DNA of 26,359 nt from a virus. The stretch spans positions 1 to 26,359 of the IMG/VR virus record IMGVR_UViG_3300041417_000006. One strand, 5' to 3'. Made by a program: the position numbers and the translations under genes. The notes under the pieces are model-generated. The model had not been told where the DNA came from and searched no databases. It saw only the letters and a list, made by a program, of their open reading frames with translations. The stretch's first letter is position 1. Each line of letters opens with the position of its first letter. Below are positions 6,794 to 14,249 of the stretch, piece by piece.

Positions 6794-7075
6794 ATGCGAA
6801 AAAGAAAACTGAGCGTCATCGTGCGCACTGCACGTAAAAATTCCGGCATGACTCTGCGAGACATTGAGCGGAAATCAAAAGGAAAAATCGCCAATAGCTA
6901 CGTGAGCCAAATTGAAACGGGGTTTACTGAAAAGCATGGCGTCAACCCCACTCCTCAAGTACTTCGAATTCTCTCTGGCGTTTTGAAAATTGACTATTTG
7001 GAACTTATGATCGCGGCAGGTCATCTCACCACCCAAGATTTTGGGACCTCCATCGAATTCGTCCGAGGCAACTAA
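6794..7075 (+). CDS. XRE/Cro-type helix-turn-helix transcription regulator
   Basis: 93 residues starting at ATG 6794 after AAAGAAAG; the frame is open upstream to 6716 but lacks a ribosome site there. The HTH spans about residues 10-45 (TARKNSGMTLRDIERKSKG ... SYVSQIETG), with a C-terminal part (VLRILSGVLKIDYLELMIAAG) typical of XRE repressors. It lies at the head of the rightward operon, two bases before the primase-helicase gene, and diverges from the helicase operon. That is the position of an early-gene switch. It likely binds the 6694-6793 region. Candidate half-sites TGCTT(A/G)A recur near 11.38 kb. Confidence 0.88.
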   Translation: MRKRKLSVIVRTARKNSGMTLRDIERKSKGKIANSYVSQIETGFTEKHGVNPTPQVLRILSGVLKIDYLELMIAAGHLTTQDFGTSIEFVRGN

Positions 7076-7077
7076 TC

Positions 7078-9201
7078 ATGAGTCTAAAATTATCTGATTT
7101 GAAAAGCCTGCATGATGCGGGCTTTTCTCTCATCTATTTGCATGAGCGTGAGAAGCGTCCCCTTGAAAATGGTTGGACAAAAGGGCCGCGTCATACGTGG
7201 AAAGAAATTCAAAGCCAGTTTAATCCGCGTCTCAATGTGGGTGTACGGCTCGGCGAGTCAAGCCACATTGCTGATCAAGGCTATTTGATGTGCCTGGATC
7301 TGGACATTAAAGACCCCGCATTCAAACAAGACGCGCTCAGAAGGCTCAAGGAAGTCACCGGAGAGAGCACCTGGCCTGAGGTGAGATCCGGCTCAGGAAA
7401 CGGCTCTAGGCACCTTTACGGGGTGAGCCGTGAGCCCTTTAAGATGGTCACCCTTGAAAAGCATAAGGACCAGTGGGAGCTGTGTGCCTATAGCACGGGT
7501 CGTCAGATGGTTTTGCCACCCTCCATTCATCCCAGTGGCGAGCCCTACGTGTGGAAAAAGCCCCTGAGCTGGGAAAAGAATCTGCCGGTGTTTGATCCAA
7601 GCCAGTGGGCGGACCCAGTTTCCCTCACACCCAAAGAGGAGCTGAGTGAAGGTCCACCTTTCGAAATTGCAGAAGTGAATTTGAGAGCTTCAAGAATTCC
7701 CGATGATGTGATCAGGCTTCTTGAGGATGGGGTGGGCTCAGTGGATAAGTCAGCTGAGCTTTTGTCCATTGCCATCACCTTGTGTCGCTACGGGCTCACC
7801 GACAATGAAATTCTGTCAGTGCTCAGTGATCCAGGCAATTGGATGTTTTGTGCAGCGGAGACTCGCGGGAGATCGCGTAAGAGCTTTATCCGGTGGCTCA
7901 GACAATATGCGCTCAAGCCTGCTCGGGAATCCACTGACGTGATGAGATTCTTTTCCCATCCACCCGAGCACGTGAAGCTGACGGCGAAAGAAGCGGTTGT
8001 CGAAGAGGCGAAAATTAAAAATGATAACAAATCGGTTTTGCCTGATTTGGGAAAAGGGGGCTGGCCTAAATCCACACTTAGGAACATGGTCCACATTCTT
8101 GAGCAGCTCATGGGTGGCGGCCTTGTGGGCTTTAATGAATTCTCGGCTAGAGCTTTCTTTCTGAAGGATACTCCTTACGGTGGAAAGAAAGGGCGCGAGA
8201 TTGCGGATCATGATGACTTGGCACTTAAACACTATGTGGCGTGCCACTATCGGTTTGAGCCCAGCCAAACACTTTGCTTTGAGGCTCATTCGTTTGTGGC
8301 TCGCAAATACGCGCACCATCCTGTGAGGAACTATTTGAGTTCTCTCGTGTGGGACAAAACACCCAGACTCGATACGTGGCTAGTGAAAGCTTTTGGAGCA
8401 TTAGGACCTAAAGACTATGTACGCGCTATAGGTCGTAAGGTTCTAACCGCGGCGGTGGCACGAGTATTTGAGCCGGGAATTAAGTTTGATTACGTGATGG
8501 TGCTTGAGGGTGATCAAGGAAAGGGAAAATCCATGTCACTTGGTATCTTGTCCTCTCGCGCTTGGTTCACCGATGGGTTGGGCGATATCAAGAATAAGGA
8601 TGTCGTAGATCAAATGACGGGTAAGTGGATTGTTGAGCTGGGGGAGCTAGCCTCAATTCGAGGAAGCGAGAATGAGCACACTAAGAGCTTTCTCTCGCGG
8701 CAGGTGGACCGAGTGCGCATGAGTTACGGCAGACGCTCAGAGGACTACCCACGCCAATCGGTGTTCATTGGCTCAACCAATGCGTCTGAATATTTTACGG
8801 ACGAAACAGGAAACCGCCGCTATTGGCCCCTCAAAATTGAGAAAGCCGATAGGGAATGGATTAGAGCCCATCGTGATCAACTATGGGCTGAAGCCATGAT
8901 GAGATACGAATTGGGTGAGGACCTCTATCTGTCGGAGGAGCTTGAATCCGTTGCACGCGAACAACAAAATAAACGCTTTGAGGTGGACGAATGGGAGGTT
9001 GAAATTAAGTGCATTGTGAAAAATTCAGAGGCATCCATTTTCACCACGCTTGAGTTGTGGCGCGCAATTAATATCACCAATGGAAATGGCCAACCGTCAC
9101 CCTATGACATGAGACGAATTGGGCGCATCATGCATCGGCTTAAATTTAGAAGAACAACTGCAAAAATTAAAGGAGTGGCAGGAAAATGCTGGAGAAGATA
9201 G
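7078..9201 (+). CDS. Primase-helicase: N-terminal AEP-like primase-polymerase fused to VapE superfamily 3-like helicase
   Basis: 707 residues. The N-terminal third looks like a bifunctional primase-polymerase: LDLDIKD (DxD, residues 73-79), SGSGNGSRHLY (His112), and GRQMVLPPSIHPSGEPYVW (141-159). Residues about 220-280 resemble the PriCT linker. The VapE/virulence-associated E ATPase follows, with Walker A GDQGKGKS (478-485), Walker B KWIVELGEL (516-524), and STNASEYF ... GNRRYWPL with an arginine finger (566-585). The last 60 residues look like a winged helix. It should prime and unwind DNA at the phage origin. The start is two bases after the XRE stop, with GAGG upstream. The downstream 9.2-9.5 kb repeat region may be its target. 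Confidence 0.9.
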   Translation: MSLKLSDLKSLHDAGFSLIYLHEREKRPLENGWTKGPRHTWKEIQSQFNPRLNVGVRLGESSHIADQGYLMCLDLDIKDPAFKQDALRRLKEVTGESTWPEVRSGSGNGSRHLYGVSREPFKMVTLEKHKDQWELCAYSTGRQMVLPPSIHPSGEPYVWKKPLSWEKNLPVFDPSQWADPVSLTPKEELSEGPPFEIAEVNLRASRIPDDVIRLLEDGVGSVDKSAELLSIAITLCRYGLTDNEILSVLSDPGNWMFCAAETRGRSRKSFIRWLRQYALKPARESTDVMRFFSHPPEHVKLTAKEAVVEEAKIKNDNKSVLPDLGKGGWPKSTLRNMVHILEQLMGGGLVGFNEFSARAFFLKDTPYGGKKGREIADHDDLALKHYVACHYRFEPSQTLCFEAHSFVARKYAHHPVRNYLSSLVWDKTPRLDTWLVKAFGALGPKDYVRAIGRKVLTAAVARVFEPGIKFDYVMVLEGDQGKGKSMSLGILSSRAWFTDGLGDIKNKDVVDQMTGKWIVELGELASIRGSENEHTKSFLSRQVDRVRMSYGRRSEDYPRQSVFIGSTNASEYFTDETGNRRYWPLKIEKADREWIRAHRDQLWAEAMMRYELGEDLYLSEELESVAREQQNKRFEVDEWEVEIKCIVKNSEASIFTTLELWRAINITNGNGQPSPYDMRRIGRIMHRLKFRRTTAKIKGVAGKCWRR

Positions 9202-9357
9202 TTACTCCCGTTACCCGAAAGTTACTTCAATTTTCTGCTGTTGGGGTAGCCACCAAACTGAAAACTTTACGAGGTAATTTCACCGTTTTTCTTGTGCTAT
9301 TACCTAAGTTACCCCAATTTACTATAACAATAGGTCTTTAATAATTAGAGAGAGGAG

Positions 9358-9386
9358 GCATACACACACGCGTATGTGCACGCGTA
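9358..9386. repeat. 29-base alternating purine-pyrimidine tract (Z-DNA potential)
   Basis: Strict purine-pyrimidine alternation runs from 9358 to 9386. It is built of CA/TG and CG steps, with two ACGCGT palindromes at 9368-9373 and 9380-9385. Such tracts can flip to left-handed DNA under negative supercoiling. It lies in the middle of the repeat-rich non-coding region. Confidence 0.7.
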
Positions 9387-9441
9387 AGCGCGCATAGGGA
9401 AATGGCGGAAATTCGGGTTTTGGGGTAATTTGATTCCGATT

Positions 9442-9456
9442 TCTCATACTATGAGA
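9442..9456. promoter_or_regulatory. Perfect 15-bp palindrome, operator-like
   Basis: TCTCATACTATGAGA reads as two 7-base arms around a single C. It lies 59 bases before the HNH gene start, just ahead of the three spaced GGTTAC repeats. This is a size and symmetry typical of a dimeric repressor site. No protein can be assigned to it from sequence alone. Confidence 0.5.
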
Positions 9457-9515
9457 CAAAAAATGGTTACCTACAAGATGACGGTTACCCCACAAAATGG
9501 GTTACAGGAGACAAA

Positions 9516-10343
9516 ATGGACGAAAATCAGATTAAAATTTGTACCAAGTGGATTAAGAAATTCGTGATTCCGGCAAAAAAGATCAATGACAGCTTCATGT
9601 CATACAAATTGAAGCATTTGGTGGAATCCTATGGTGCAGAAATGGGTGATCGCCCCTATGTTTCAAATGAGGCGTTCATTGAAGCGGCCAGGCGATTAGG
9701 CTACAAAAGTAAGCCTATCAGTTCTTCCAGCATTAATTTCTATTTCAACATGGATTTCACAAAATGGAAGGAGCGCAATTTACCAGAAGCCGCTAAGAAG
9801 AAAAATTGGGTCTTTAAAAAGTGGATGGACAAGCAACGCAAGAAAGGATTTTTTCCAGACGGCCCCAATTTAGATTTTGTTGAAGACGCTCTCAGGGACA
9901 ACAATTTCATCGAGCCTAAAAACTGGGATGACCTTAAAACTTATCTTGAGAAGTGTAATGCGATTCCGGCTGCCGTTAAGGCTGCAAAACGAGTCTTCAA
10001 TATTTGGCAAGAGAACGATCCTAAAGCGCGTGTGGATGGTATGGGTGCAAAAGATATTGCCAACTTAAGACGAGTTACCAGACAGGTGTGGAGTTGGTCC
10101 TATCCAAAAAAGCTTTGCATTGAGCGAGCTACTCAAGCGGATGGTTTTGTTCATTGCAATAAGTGTAAAAAGAAAGTTCCGAAGATTTTTGTAGACCACA
10201 TTGTACCTGTTGGTGATTTGGATGGCGGTTATTTTGAAAGACTTTATTGCTCATCAAAAGGGCTTCAAGCTTTATGTAAGCCGTGCCACGATTCAAAGAC
10301 TCGAAGTGAACGCAAAAAGCCCTTATTCACAGACTGCTATTAA
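9516..10343 (+). CDS. HNH endonuclease-domain protein
   Basis: 275 residues. The ribosome site AGGAG (9506-9510) ends five bases before the ATG. Residues about 1-85 contain a motif (SYKLKHLVESYG...YVSNEAFIEAARRLGY) common in phage proteins of unclear role. The middle is lysine-rich and helical. The C-terminal 60 residues form a zinc-supported HNH fold: CNKCKKKVP, FVDHIVPVGDLDG, and LQALCKPCHDSKT. The HNH catalytic His is in DHIVP. HNH proteins nick or cut DNA and may aid packaging, homing or replication initiation. The gene lies directly after the repeat region rather than beside terminase, so repeat-specific cutting is possible but unproven. Base composition is AT-richer than the structural genes. 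Confidence 0.85.
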   Translation: MDENQIKICTKWIKKFVIPAKKINDSFMSYKLKHLVESYGAEMGDRPYVSNEAFIEAARRLGYKSKPISSSSINFYFNMDFTKWKERNLPEAAKKKNWVFKKWMDKQRKKGFFPDGPNLDFVEDALRDNNFIEPKNWDDLKTYLEKCNAIPAAVKAAKRVFNIWQENDPKARVDGMGAKDIANLRRVTRQVWSWSYPKKLCIERATQADGFVHCNKCKKKVPKIFVDHIVPVGDLDGGYFERLYCSSKGLQALCKPCHDSKTRSERKKPLFTDCY

Positions 10344-10346
10344 TAC

Positions 10347-10375
10347 TTGACATTTTATAGCGTCTGAGATATGCG
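10347..10375 (+). promoter_or_regulatory. Candidate promoter for the small-gene cassette
   Basis: TTGACA (10347-10352) is a perfect -35 box. A 17-base gap leads to TATGCG (10370-10375), only a partial match to a -10 box. It lies in the short gap before the cassette starting at 10382. A direct repeat ATGCGCTAA sits at 10371-10379 and 10387-10395. Confidence 0.35.
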
Positions 10376-10381
10376 CTAAGC

Positions 10382-10621
10382 ATGAAATGCGCTAAATGTG
10401 ACTCTTATTCAGGTGGTGCCACTTTGTGCCCGGCTTGCGAGCAAAAAGCACTTGAACGGGTAAAACGCTGTGGATGCTGTGAAAAAGTGTTTGACACTGT
10501 TCCGGAGCATGCTAAGTACCACGTCGATAAAGAATGTGGACTTACGAATGGATACTATTGGAACTGCAATTGTGGCAGCACGATGTTTATTCCAGAGGCT
10601 AAAGCGAGGTATTGGAAATGA
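10382..10621 (+). CDS. Small cysteine-rich zinc-ribbon protein (79 aa)
   Basis: It has four paired-cysteine knuckles: CAKC (3-6), CPAC, CGCC, and CNCG near the C-terminus, plus HAKYHVDKEC, a possible C2H2-type half. This strongly suggests binding of two zinc ions. No Shine-Dalgarno is obvious. The stop overlaps the next start as ATGA. It is the first of four overlapping small genes. Zinc ribbons of this kind often bind nucleic acid or host proteins; the function is unknown. Confidence 0.7.
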   Translation: MKCAKCDSYSGGATLCPACEQKALERVKRCGCCEKVFDTVPEHAKYHVDKECGLTNGYYWNCNCGSTMFIPEAKARYWK

Positions 10622-10806
10622 TTTGTCCAAGTTGTAACAAGTCAGGCTATGTGCGGCCCAAGATGGGAAGGCCCATCGAAGTGGATGACGCGAAAATCAG
10701 GCGGCTTTTTGGTGGGGGATACAATCAATGCCAAATCTCGCGTATGTTAGGCATTAGTCGTGGGGCTGTTCAAGCAAGCCTTAAGCGCACAAAGGGTAAA
10801 CGATGA
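10618..10806 (+). CDS. Small zinc-knuckle plus helix-turn-helix protein (62 aa)
   Basis: Starts at ATG 10618, with GAGGT eight bases upstream, overlapping the previous stop by four bases. The N-terminus MICPSCNKSGYV is a single zinc-binding knuckle. Residues 20-58 (GRPIEVDDAKIRRLFGGGYNQCQISRMLGISRGAVQ...) match the recombinase/Hin-type HTH, the DNA-binding end of serine resolvases, without any catalytic domain. A free-standing DNA-binding regulator is likely. The stop overlaps the next gene (ATGA). Confidence 0.75.
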   Translation: MICPSCNKSGYVRPKMGRPIEVDDAKIRRLFGGGYNQCQISRMLGISRGAVQASLKRTKGKR

Positions 10807-11087
10807 AACAAGCAGTGCTGGGTGTTCTAAGTGGTTTCAGTCTTTGGTGCCTGTTCATGATGGTTGTGGTGCTTGTGGCTGCATCCAATAGCTGGTCCTC
10901 TCACATGGCTAGAAAATCGGCCTATGTTCCTCAAGTCGTTACCTCAGGCGTGATTGATGTATATGCACTCACTTCTTTCATTCGGAACTATCAATCGGGA
11001 TTGTGTAAAAATAACGAACGGCTTTTGGTCGAAGACGTGAGATCCCGTAAGCAGTATCTGGTTTGTTTGGATCAGGTGAAGAAATGA
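10803..11087 (+). CDS. Single-pass membrane protein of unknown function (94 aa)
   Basis: One strong hydrophobic segment lies at about residues 5-27 (LGVLSGFSLWCLFMMVVVLVA). After it comes a roughly 65-residue, probably periplasmic part with two cysteines (GLCKN and LVCLD) that could form a disulfide. The ATG overlaps the upstream stop (ATGA) and its own stop overlaps the next gene. It could be a lysis-related (spanin-like), superinfection-exclusion or signalling protein. No family was recognised. Confidence 0.65.
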   Translation: MKQAVLGVLSGFSLWCLFMMVVVLVAASNSWSSHMARKSAYVPQVVTSGVIDVYALTSFIRNYQSGLCKNNERLLVEDVRSRKQYLVCLDQVKK

Positions 11088-11263
11088 GCGAGGCTACGGG
11101 CTGGTATATACTCTCTACAACTTTCTGGCTTTTAGTTTTATATTTGTGGGCTCTTGGCTGGTACTGTTGGGGTAAAGCCGCCGGGCTTAAAGAAAGTCAA
11201 AAACTATACAGAGAAAGCATGGTCAAATTGAAGCGTGCGGCAGCACAGAAGGACATGTCTTGA
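11084..11263 (+). CDS. Small membrane protein (59 aa)
   Basis: Starts at ATG 11084 after AGGTGAAG, overlapping the previous stop by four bases. One tryptophan/tyrosine-rich hydrophobic helix (about 7-27, containing FWLLVLYLWALGWYCWG) is followed by a basic helical tail (KLYRESMVKLKRAAAQ). The paired arrangement of two small membrane genes suggests a complex. No homolog recognised. Confidence 0.65.
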   Translation: MSEATGWYILSTTFWLLVLYLWALGWYCWGKAAGLKESQKLYRESMVKLKRAAAQKDMS

Positions 11264-11279
11264 AGTGTAAACACTCAAG
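11259..11279 (+). terminator. Short hairpin across the stop codon of the small-gene cassette
   Basis: CTTG-A-AGTG pairs with CACT-CAAG around TAAA, giving 8 bp with one bulged A. It closes the cassette but has no T tract, so it is only a weak candidate terminator or RNA-end stabiliser. Confidence 0.3.
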
Positions 11280-11374
11280 TCCATTCAGAGCTTTGCAAAC
11301 TCGAAAAACTTAGAGGCATTTAAGTTGATGGAAGCCGGTACTCAAGCCCGGCCCGCACTATCATTATAAGGGTG

Positions 11375-11392
11375 TGCTTAAATAATTAAGCA
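11375..11392. promoter_or_regulatory. 18-bp palindrome upstream of the methyltransferase promoter
   Basis: TGCTTAAATAATTAAGCA has two perfect 7-base arms around ATAA. It ends 14 bases before the -35 box at 11407. Its half-site TGCTTAA resembles the GTGCTT(G/A) half-sites in the 6694-6793 control region, so it may bind the same regulator. A GGTAAC motif (11395-11400) follows directly. Confidence 0.45.
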
Positions 11393-11406
11393 AAGGTAAC
11401 TATCCC

Positions 11407-11437
11407 TTGACAACAAGTACATCATCTATACTATAAT
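11407..11437 (+). promoter_or_regulatory. Near-consensus sigma70-like promoter
   Basis: TTGACA (11407-11412) and TATAAT (11432-11437) are both perfect boxes, with a 19-base spacer. An overlapping TACTAT (11429-11434) gives a 16-base spacer. It points at the methyltransferase gene 19 bases downstream and could also feed the packaging and head genes. The rest of the 11264-11455 gap holds the palindrome at 11375 and a short GCCGG/CCGGC hairpin (11334-11352), with no gene. Confidence 0.7.
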
Positions 11438-11455
11438 AGTTGAATCGGAGAAATT

Positions 11456-12145
11456 ATGAAACTGTTTTTTACTTATTATGGTGGCAAATATAGAATTGCA
11501 AAACGCTATCCGCAACCTGCGCATGAAACAATAATAGAGCCGTTCGCTGGGAGTGCTGGATACTCAATTAGATACTCAGCTAAGAATGTTAAACTATTCG
11601 ATTTAAACGAAAGAGTGTGTGGTGTATGGAATTTTTTGATAAATGCTAAAGCCAGTGAAATAATGTCACTGCCTGAACTATTCGAGGATGTACGCGATTT
11701 AAAGGTGTGTCAGGAAGCTAAATGGCTCATTGGCTATTGGTGTAACAAAGGATCTTGTGAACCTCGAAATAAACCCTCTACTTGGATGAAGTCTGGGGTT
11801 AGACCAAACTCGCAATGGGGTACGACTATAAAAAACAGAATAGCAAGCCAACTAGACGGGATAAGACACTGGACTTGTGAGCAAAAGTCGTTTGATAAAA
11901 TTGATAATTTAAATGCTACATGGTTTATAGACCCGCCTTATTCGGCTGAAGCTGGTCGTCTTTACACATATAATGATATTGACTATTCAGCATTAGCTAA
12001 ATGGTCTAAATCAAGAAATGGACAAAAAATAGTGTGTGAAATGGACGGAGCTAATTGGTTACCCTTTGAAAAATTTCACACAGCAAAAGGTCTTGAAGGC
12101 CCAAAGGGCAAAAAGAAAATTAAGGAAGTAATATGGCTAGGATAA
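11456..12145 (+). CDS. D12-class DNA adenine N6-methyltransferase (Dam-like)
   Basis: 229 residues. The N-terminus YYGGKYRIAKRYP and EPFAGSAGYSIRY is the SAM-binding motif of D12 methyltransferases. FIDPPYS (about residue 155-161) is the catalytic DPPY motif. It methylates adenine in a short target not predictable here, perhaps protecting phage DNA from host restriction or marking replication and packaging. At 229 residues it is a little shorter than E. coli Dam. The gene is visibly AT-richer than the terminase and portal genes, has its own strong promoter, and sits between operons, all typical of a recently acquired moron. GGAG lies seven bases before the ATG. Confidence 0.9.
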   Translation: MKLFFTYYGGKYRIAKRYPQPAHETIIEPFAGSAGYSIRYSAKNVKLFDLNERVCGVWNFLINAKASEIMSLPELFEDVRDLKVCQEAKWLIGYWCNKGSCEPRNKPSTWMKSGVRPNSQWGTTIKNRIASQLDGIRHWTCEQKSFDKIDNLNATWFIDPPYSAEAGRLYTYNDIDYSALAKWSKSRNGQKIVCEMDGANWLPFEKFHTAKGLEGPKGKKKIKEVIWLG

Positions 12146-12321
12146 ACTTCACTAAGCTGCTTTTGAAGGCATCCCAACCCTTGAAAACATTCCCGGTGGT
12201 GTATCAGAGCTTTGAGAATAAAAAAGCTGAATATGCTTTTCTACAAGCAGACAATGCCATTGCTCTTTGGGCTGAACTCATTTCAAAAGACAAACAGATG
12301 AGGAAGAAAAAACGTGGCTAA
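12133..12321 (+). CDS. Small basic protein of unknown function (62 aa)
   Basis: AAGGAAG precedes the ATG, and the start overlaps the end of the methyltransferase gene by 13 bases. The protein is lysine-rich at both ends ([24 protein letters not shown]), with an aromatic middle (VVYQSFENKKAEYAFLQ). Its stop overlaps the small terminase start. It bridges the methyltransferase and packaging genes; no family recognised. Confidence 0.6.
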   Translation: MARINFTKLLLKASQPLKTFPVVYQSFENKKAEYAFLQADNAIALWAELISKDKQMRKKKRG

Positions 12322-12715
12322 TCCGCATCCTACAAAAAAAGGCAGACTGTTTAAAAAAGGGGAAGTACACAACCCATTGGGCGCTGGTGCCCACAATAAA
12401 GAATTGAGAGCTGTAAAGCGGCTCACGCAACAGGAGATAGCTGAGGTAGGTGGATTCATTCTTCAAAACAATTTAGAGTCTTTGAAAGAAGTCAAAGCTA
12501 ATCCGGCGTCCTCTGTTTTCAAAGTATGGATTTGCTCCGTTGCAATCACAGCTATCAACAAAGGAGATGCTCAGGCGCTCAATGTGCTACTTGATAGAAT
12601 TGTGGGCAAAGTAAAAGAGGAGAATAAACTCACGGTTGATCTTCAAACTGGTGTTGAAAGAATGACCGAAGAAGAAGCAGCACAATTGATTAAGAATGCT
12701 CAACACAAGCTCTAA
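12314..12715 (+). CDS. Probable small terminase subunit (DUF5681-like)
   Basis: 133 residues from GTG 12314, with AGGAAG upstream. The N-terminus [19 protein letters not shown] is the F-K-x-G-x-x-x-N-P-x-G motif of DUF5681, found in genes directly before large terminases. It continues with a helical region and [15 protein letters not shown], also characteristic of that family. It likely recognises phage DNA ends or pac sites and loads the large subunit. It overlaps TerL by 20 bases. Confidence 0.75.
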   Translation: MANPHPTKKGRLFKKGEVHNPLGAGAHNKELRAVKRLTQQEIAEVGGFILQNNLESLKEVKANPASSVFKVWICSVAITAINKGDAQALNVLLDRIVGKVKEENKLTVDLQTGVERMTEEEAAQLIKNAQHKL

Positions 12716-14246
12716 CTGTTTTACGAAAGAACAGTTTATCGATAAGATGCTTTGTGAACAAAGCCATCTCCATTTTACACGTCACTTTTTTCAAGCTCGG
12801 CATACACTAAAGTTCATCGTGAATTGGCATCACCACCTCATGGCAGATGTGGTGGACAAGGTAATGAGCGGAGAAATTAAGAATGTTATCATCAACGTGG
12901 CACCCGGTGGAACCAAGACAGAGGAAGTCATCATCAACTTCATGGCACGCGGGCTTGCGCTCAACCCTAACGCTCGCTTCCTGCATCTCTCTTACTCAGA
13001 TGACTTGGCCTTGCTCAATTCACAAGCTGCAAAAGATCTTGTCTCATCAGATGAATTTCAAGCCCTGTGGCCTCTCTCCATTGCCGAGGATGCCAAAGCT
13101 AAGAAGCGTTGGAACGTGCTCGTCAACGGAAAAAAAGCTGGAGGAGTTTACGCCACATCTTTGGGCGGCCAGATCACAGGCTTTCGAGCGGGCCACATGG
13201 CTCCTGGCTTCCAGGGTGCCATTCTCATCGATGATCCACTGAAGCCCGATGACGCTTTCTCAAAACCCAAGCTGGATGCAGCAAATAGAAAGCTTCTCAC
13301 TACAGTGAAATCTCGCCGCGCAAATCCCGCAACACCGATTGTACTTATCATGCAACGGATCGCTGAGAATGACCCCACAGGTTTCATCAAGCAAGGTGGC
13401 TTTGGGGGTGATTGGACTTTCATCACGATACCGGCAGTGATCGATGAAGCCTATGTGAAAGCGCTTGAGCCCGCGTATCAAGAGCTGGTCGAGCGCGATG
13501 GTGTGGAGCGATTCAGCTACTGGCCTTACAAAGAGCCGATCAATGATTTGTTATCAATGGAGCGCGGTGAGGGTACTGATCAAACGGGCCAGCGTATGGG
13601 GCGCCATGTGTTTGCATCGCAGTACATGCAAAACCCGGTTGCTATTGGTGGTAACATTATCAAAGGCGAATGGTTCACTCGTCATGAAATTTGTCCTGAG
13701 ATTGAGTACCGAATGATATTTGCCGATACGGCTCAGAAGACCAAGGAGCGAAATGACTTCTCAGTCTTCGAATGTTGGGGAAAAGTAAAAGACAAACGTC
13801 ACATTGTTCTCATCGATCTCATTCGTGGTAAGTGGGAAGCCCCTGAGCTTGAGAAGCGGGCCGTTGCATTTTGGGCGAAACACAACGCTCAGGACGTGAA
13901 GAAGCTCGGCTATTTGAGAAAGATGAAAGTTGAAGATAAGGCGTCGGGCACTGGGCTCATTCAGAAAATTAAATTTTTGAATCAGATTCCAATTGATGGT
14001 ATTGAGCGCAATAAAGACAAACTCACTCGCGTGATGGACGTGACGGGCTATCTGGAATCAGGCATGGTGGGAGTGCTGGCAGAATCTCCTTTCGTGAATG
14101 ATTTCATAGCCGAGTGTGAAGCCTTCACCGCTGACGATAGTCATGCCTACGATGACCAAATTGATCCCATGTGCGATGCAATCATTGACATGGTGGCGGC
14201 TACGAATAAACTTGAAATTTGGAAAGCACTCGCTGAAGGTAAATAA
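12696..14246 (+). CDS. Large terminase subunit (packaging ATPase and nuclease)
   Basis: 516 residues. The ATPase has a Walker A-like [11 protein letters not shown] (67-77), Walker B ILIDDPLK (176-183) and the coupling-type segment [13 protein letters not shown] (217-229). The RNase H-like nuclease has IFADTAQ (Asp344), VEDKASG (about 412-418) and [13 protein letters not shown] (484-496), supplying the acidic metal ligands. This is the motor that cuts concatemers and pumps DNA into proheads through the portal. The start at 12696 has ATTAAGA upstream; an ATG at codon 18 is a less likely alternative. The Walker A loop lacks the canonical GKT but keeps the KT. Confidence 0.95.
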   Translation: MLNTSSNCFTKEQFIDKMLCEQSHLHFTRHFFQARHTLKFIVNWHHHLMADVVDKVMSGEIKNVIINVAPGGTKTEEVIINFMARGLALNPNARFLHLSYSDDLALLNSQAAKDLVSSDEFQALWPLSIAEDAKAKKRWNVLVNGKKAGGVYATSLGGQITGFRAGHMAPGFQGAILIDDPLKPDDAFSKPKLDAANRKLLTTVKSRRANPATPIVLIMQRIAENDPTGFIKQGGFGGDWTFITIPAVIDEAYVKALEPAYQELVERDGVERFSYWPYKEPINDLLSMERGEGTDQTGQRMGRHVFASQYMQNPVAIGGNIIKGEWFTRHEICPEIEYRMIFADTAQKTKERNDFSVFECWGKVKDKRHIVLIDLIRGKWEAPELEKRAVAFWAKHNAQDVKKLGYLRKMKVEDKASGTGLIQKIKFLNQIPIDGIERNKDKLTRVMDVTGYLESGMVGVLAESPFVNDFIAECEAFTADDSHAYDDQIDPMCDAIIDMVAATNKLEIWKALAEGK

Positions 14247-14249
14247 CAC

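Larger units (their letters stand above)
9202..9515. repeat. Non-coding region with repeated GTTAC/GGTAA motifs; candidate origin or regulatory locus
   Basis: There is no credible gene in these 314 bases. GTTAC or its complement GTAA(C) recurs at about 9201, 9210, 9221, 9243, 9273, 9300, 9308, 9422, 9465, 9483 and 9500, often extended to GGTTACC or TTACCCC. The last three, GGTTAC at 9465, 9483 and 9500, are spaced 18 and 17 bases apart and share a flanking ACAA(A/G)ATG, like iterons. The region also holds an AT-rich block (9313-9345), an alternating purine-pyrimidine tract and a palindrome. Regularly spaced repeats plus an AT-rich patch beside a primase-helicase gene are what a replication origin would look like; function is inferred. 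Confidence 0.55.

Noticed and set aside
6694-6894. N-terminal extension of the SNF2 helicase frame to 6894
   Set aside because: It would overlap the XRE gene start on the other strand, has a hydrophobic, non-conserved sequence, and contains the promoter region; ATG 6693 or 6648 fits the family better.
9201-9515. CRISPR array
   Set aside because: The repeats are short (5-9 bases), unevenly spaced, partly inverted, and have no uniform spacers.
11281-11365. Second tRNA gene or tRNA remnant
   Set aside because: A GCCGG/CCGGC arm is present at 11334-11352, but the loop is nine bases and no acceptor, D or anticodon stems could be found.
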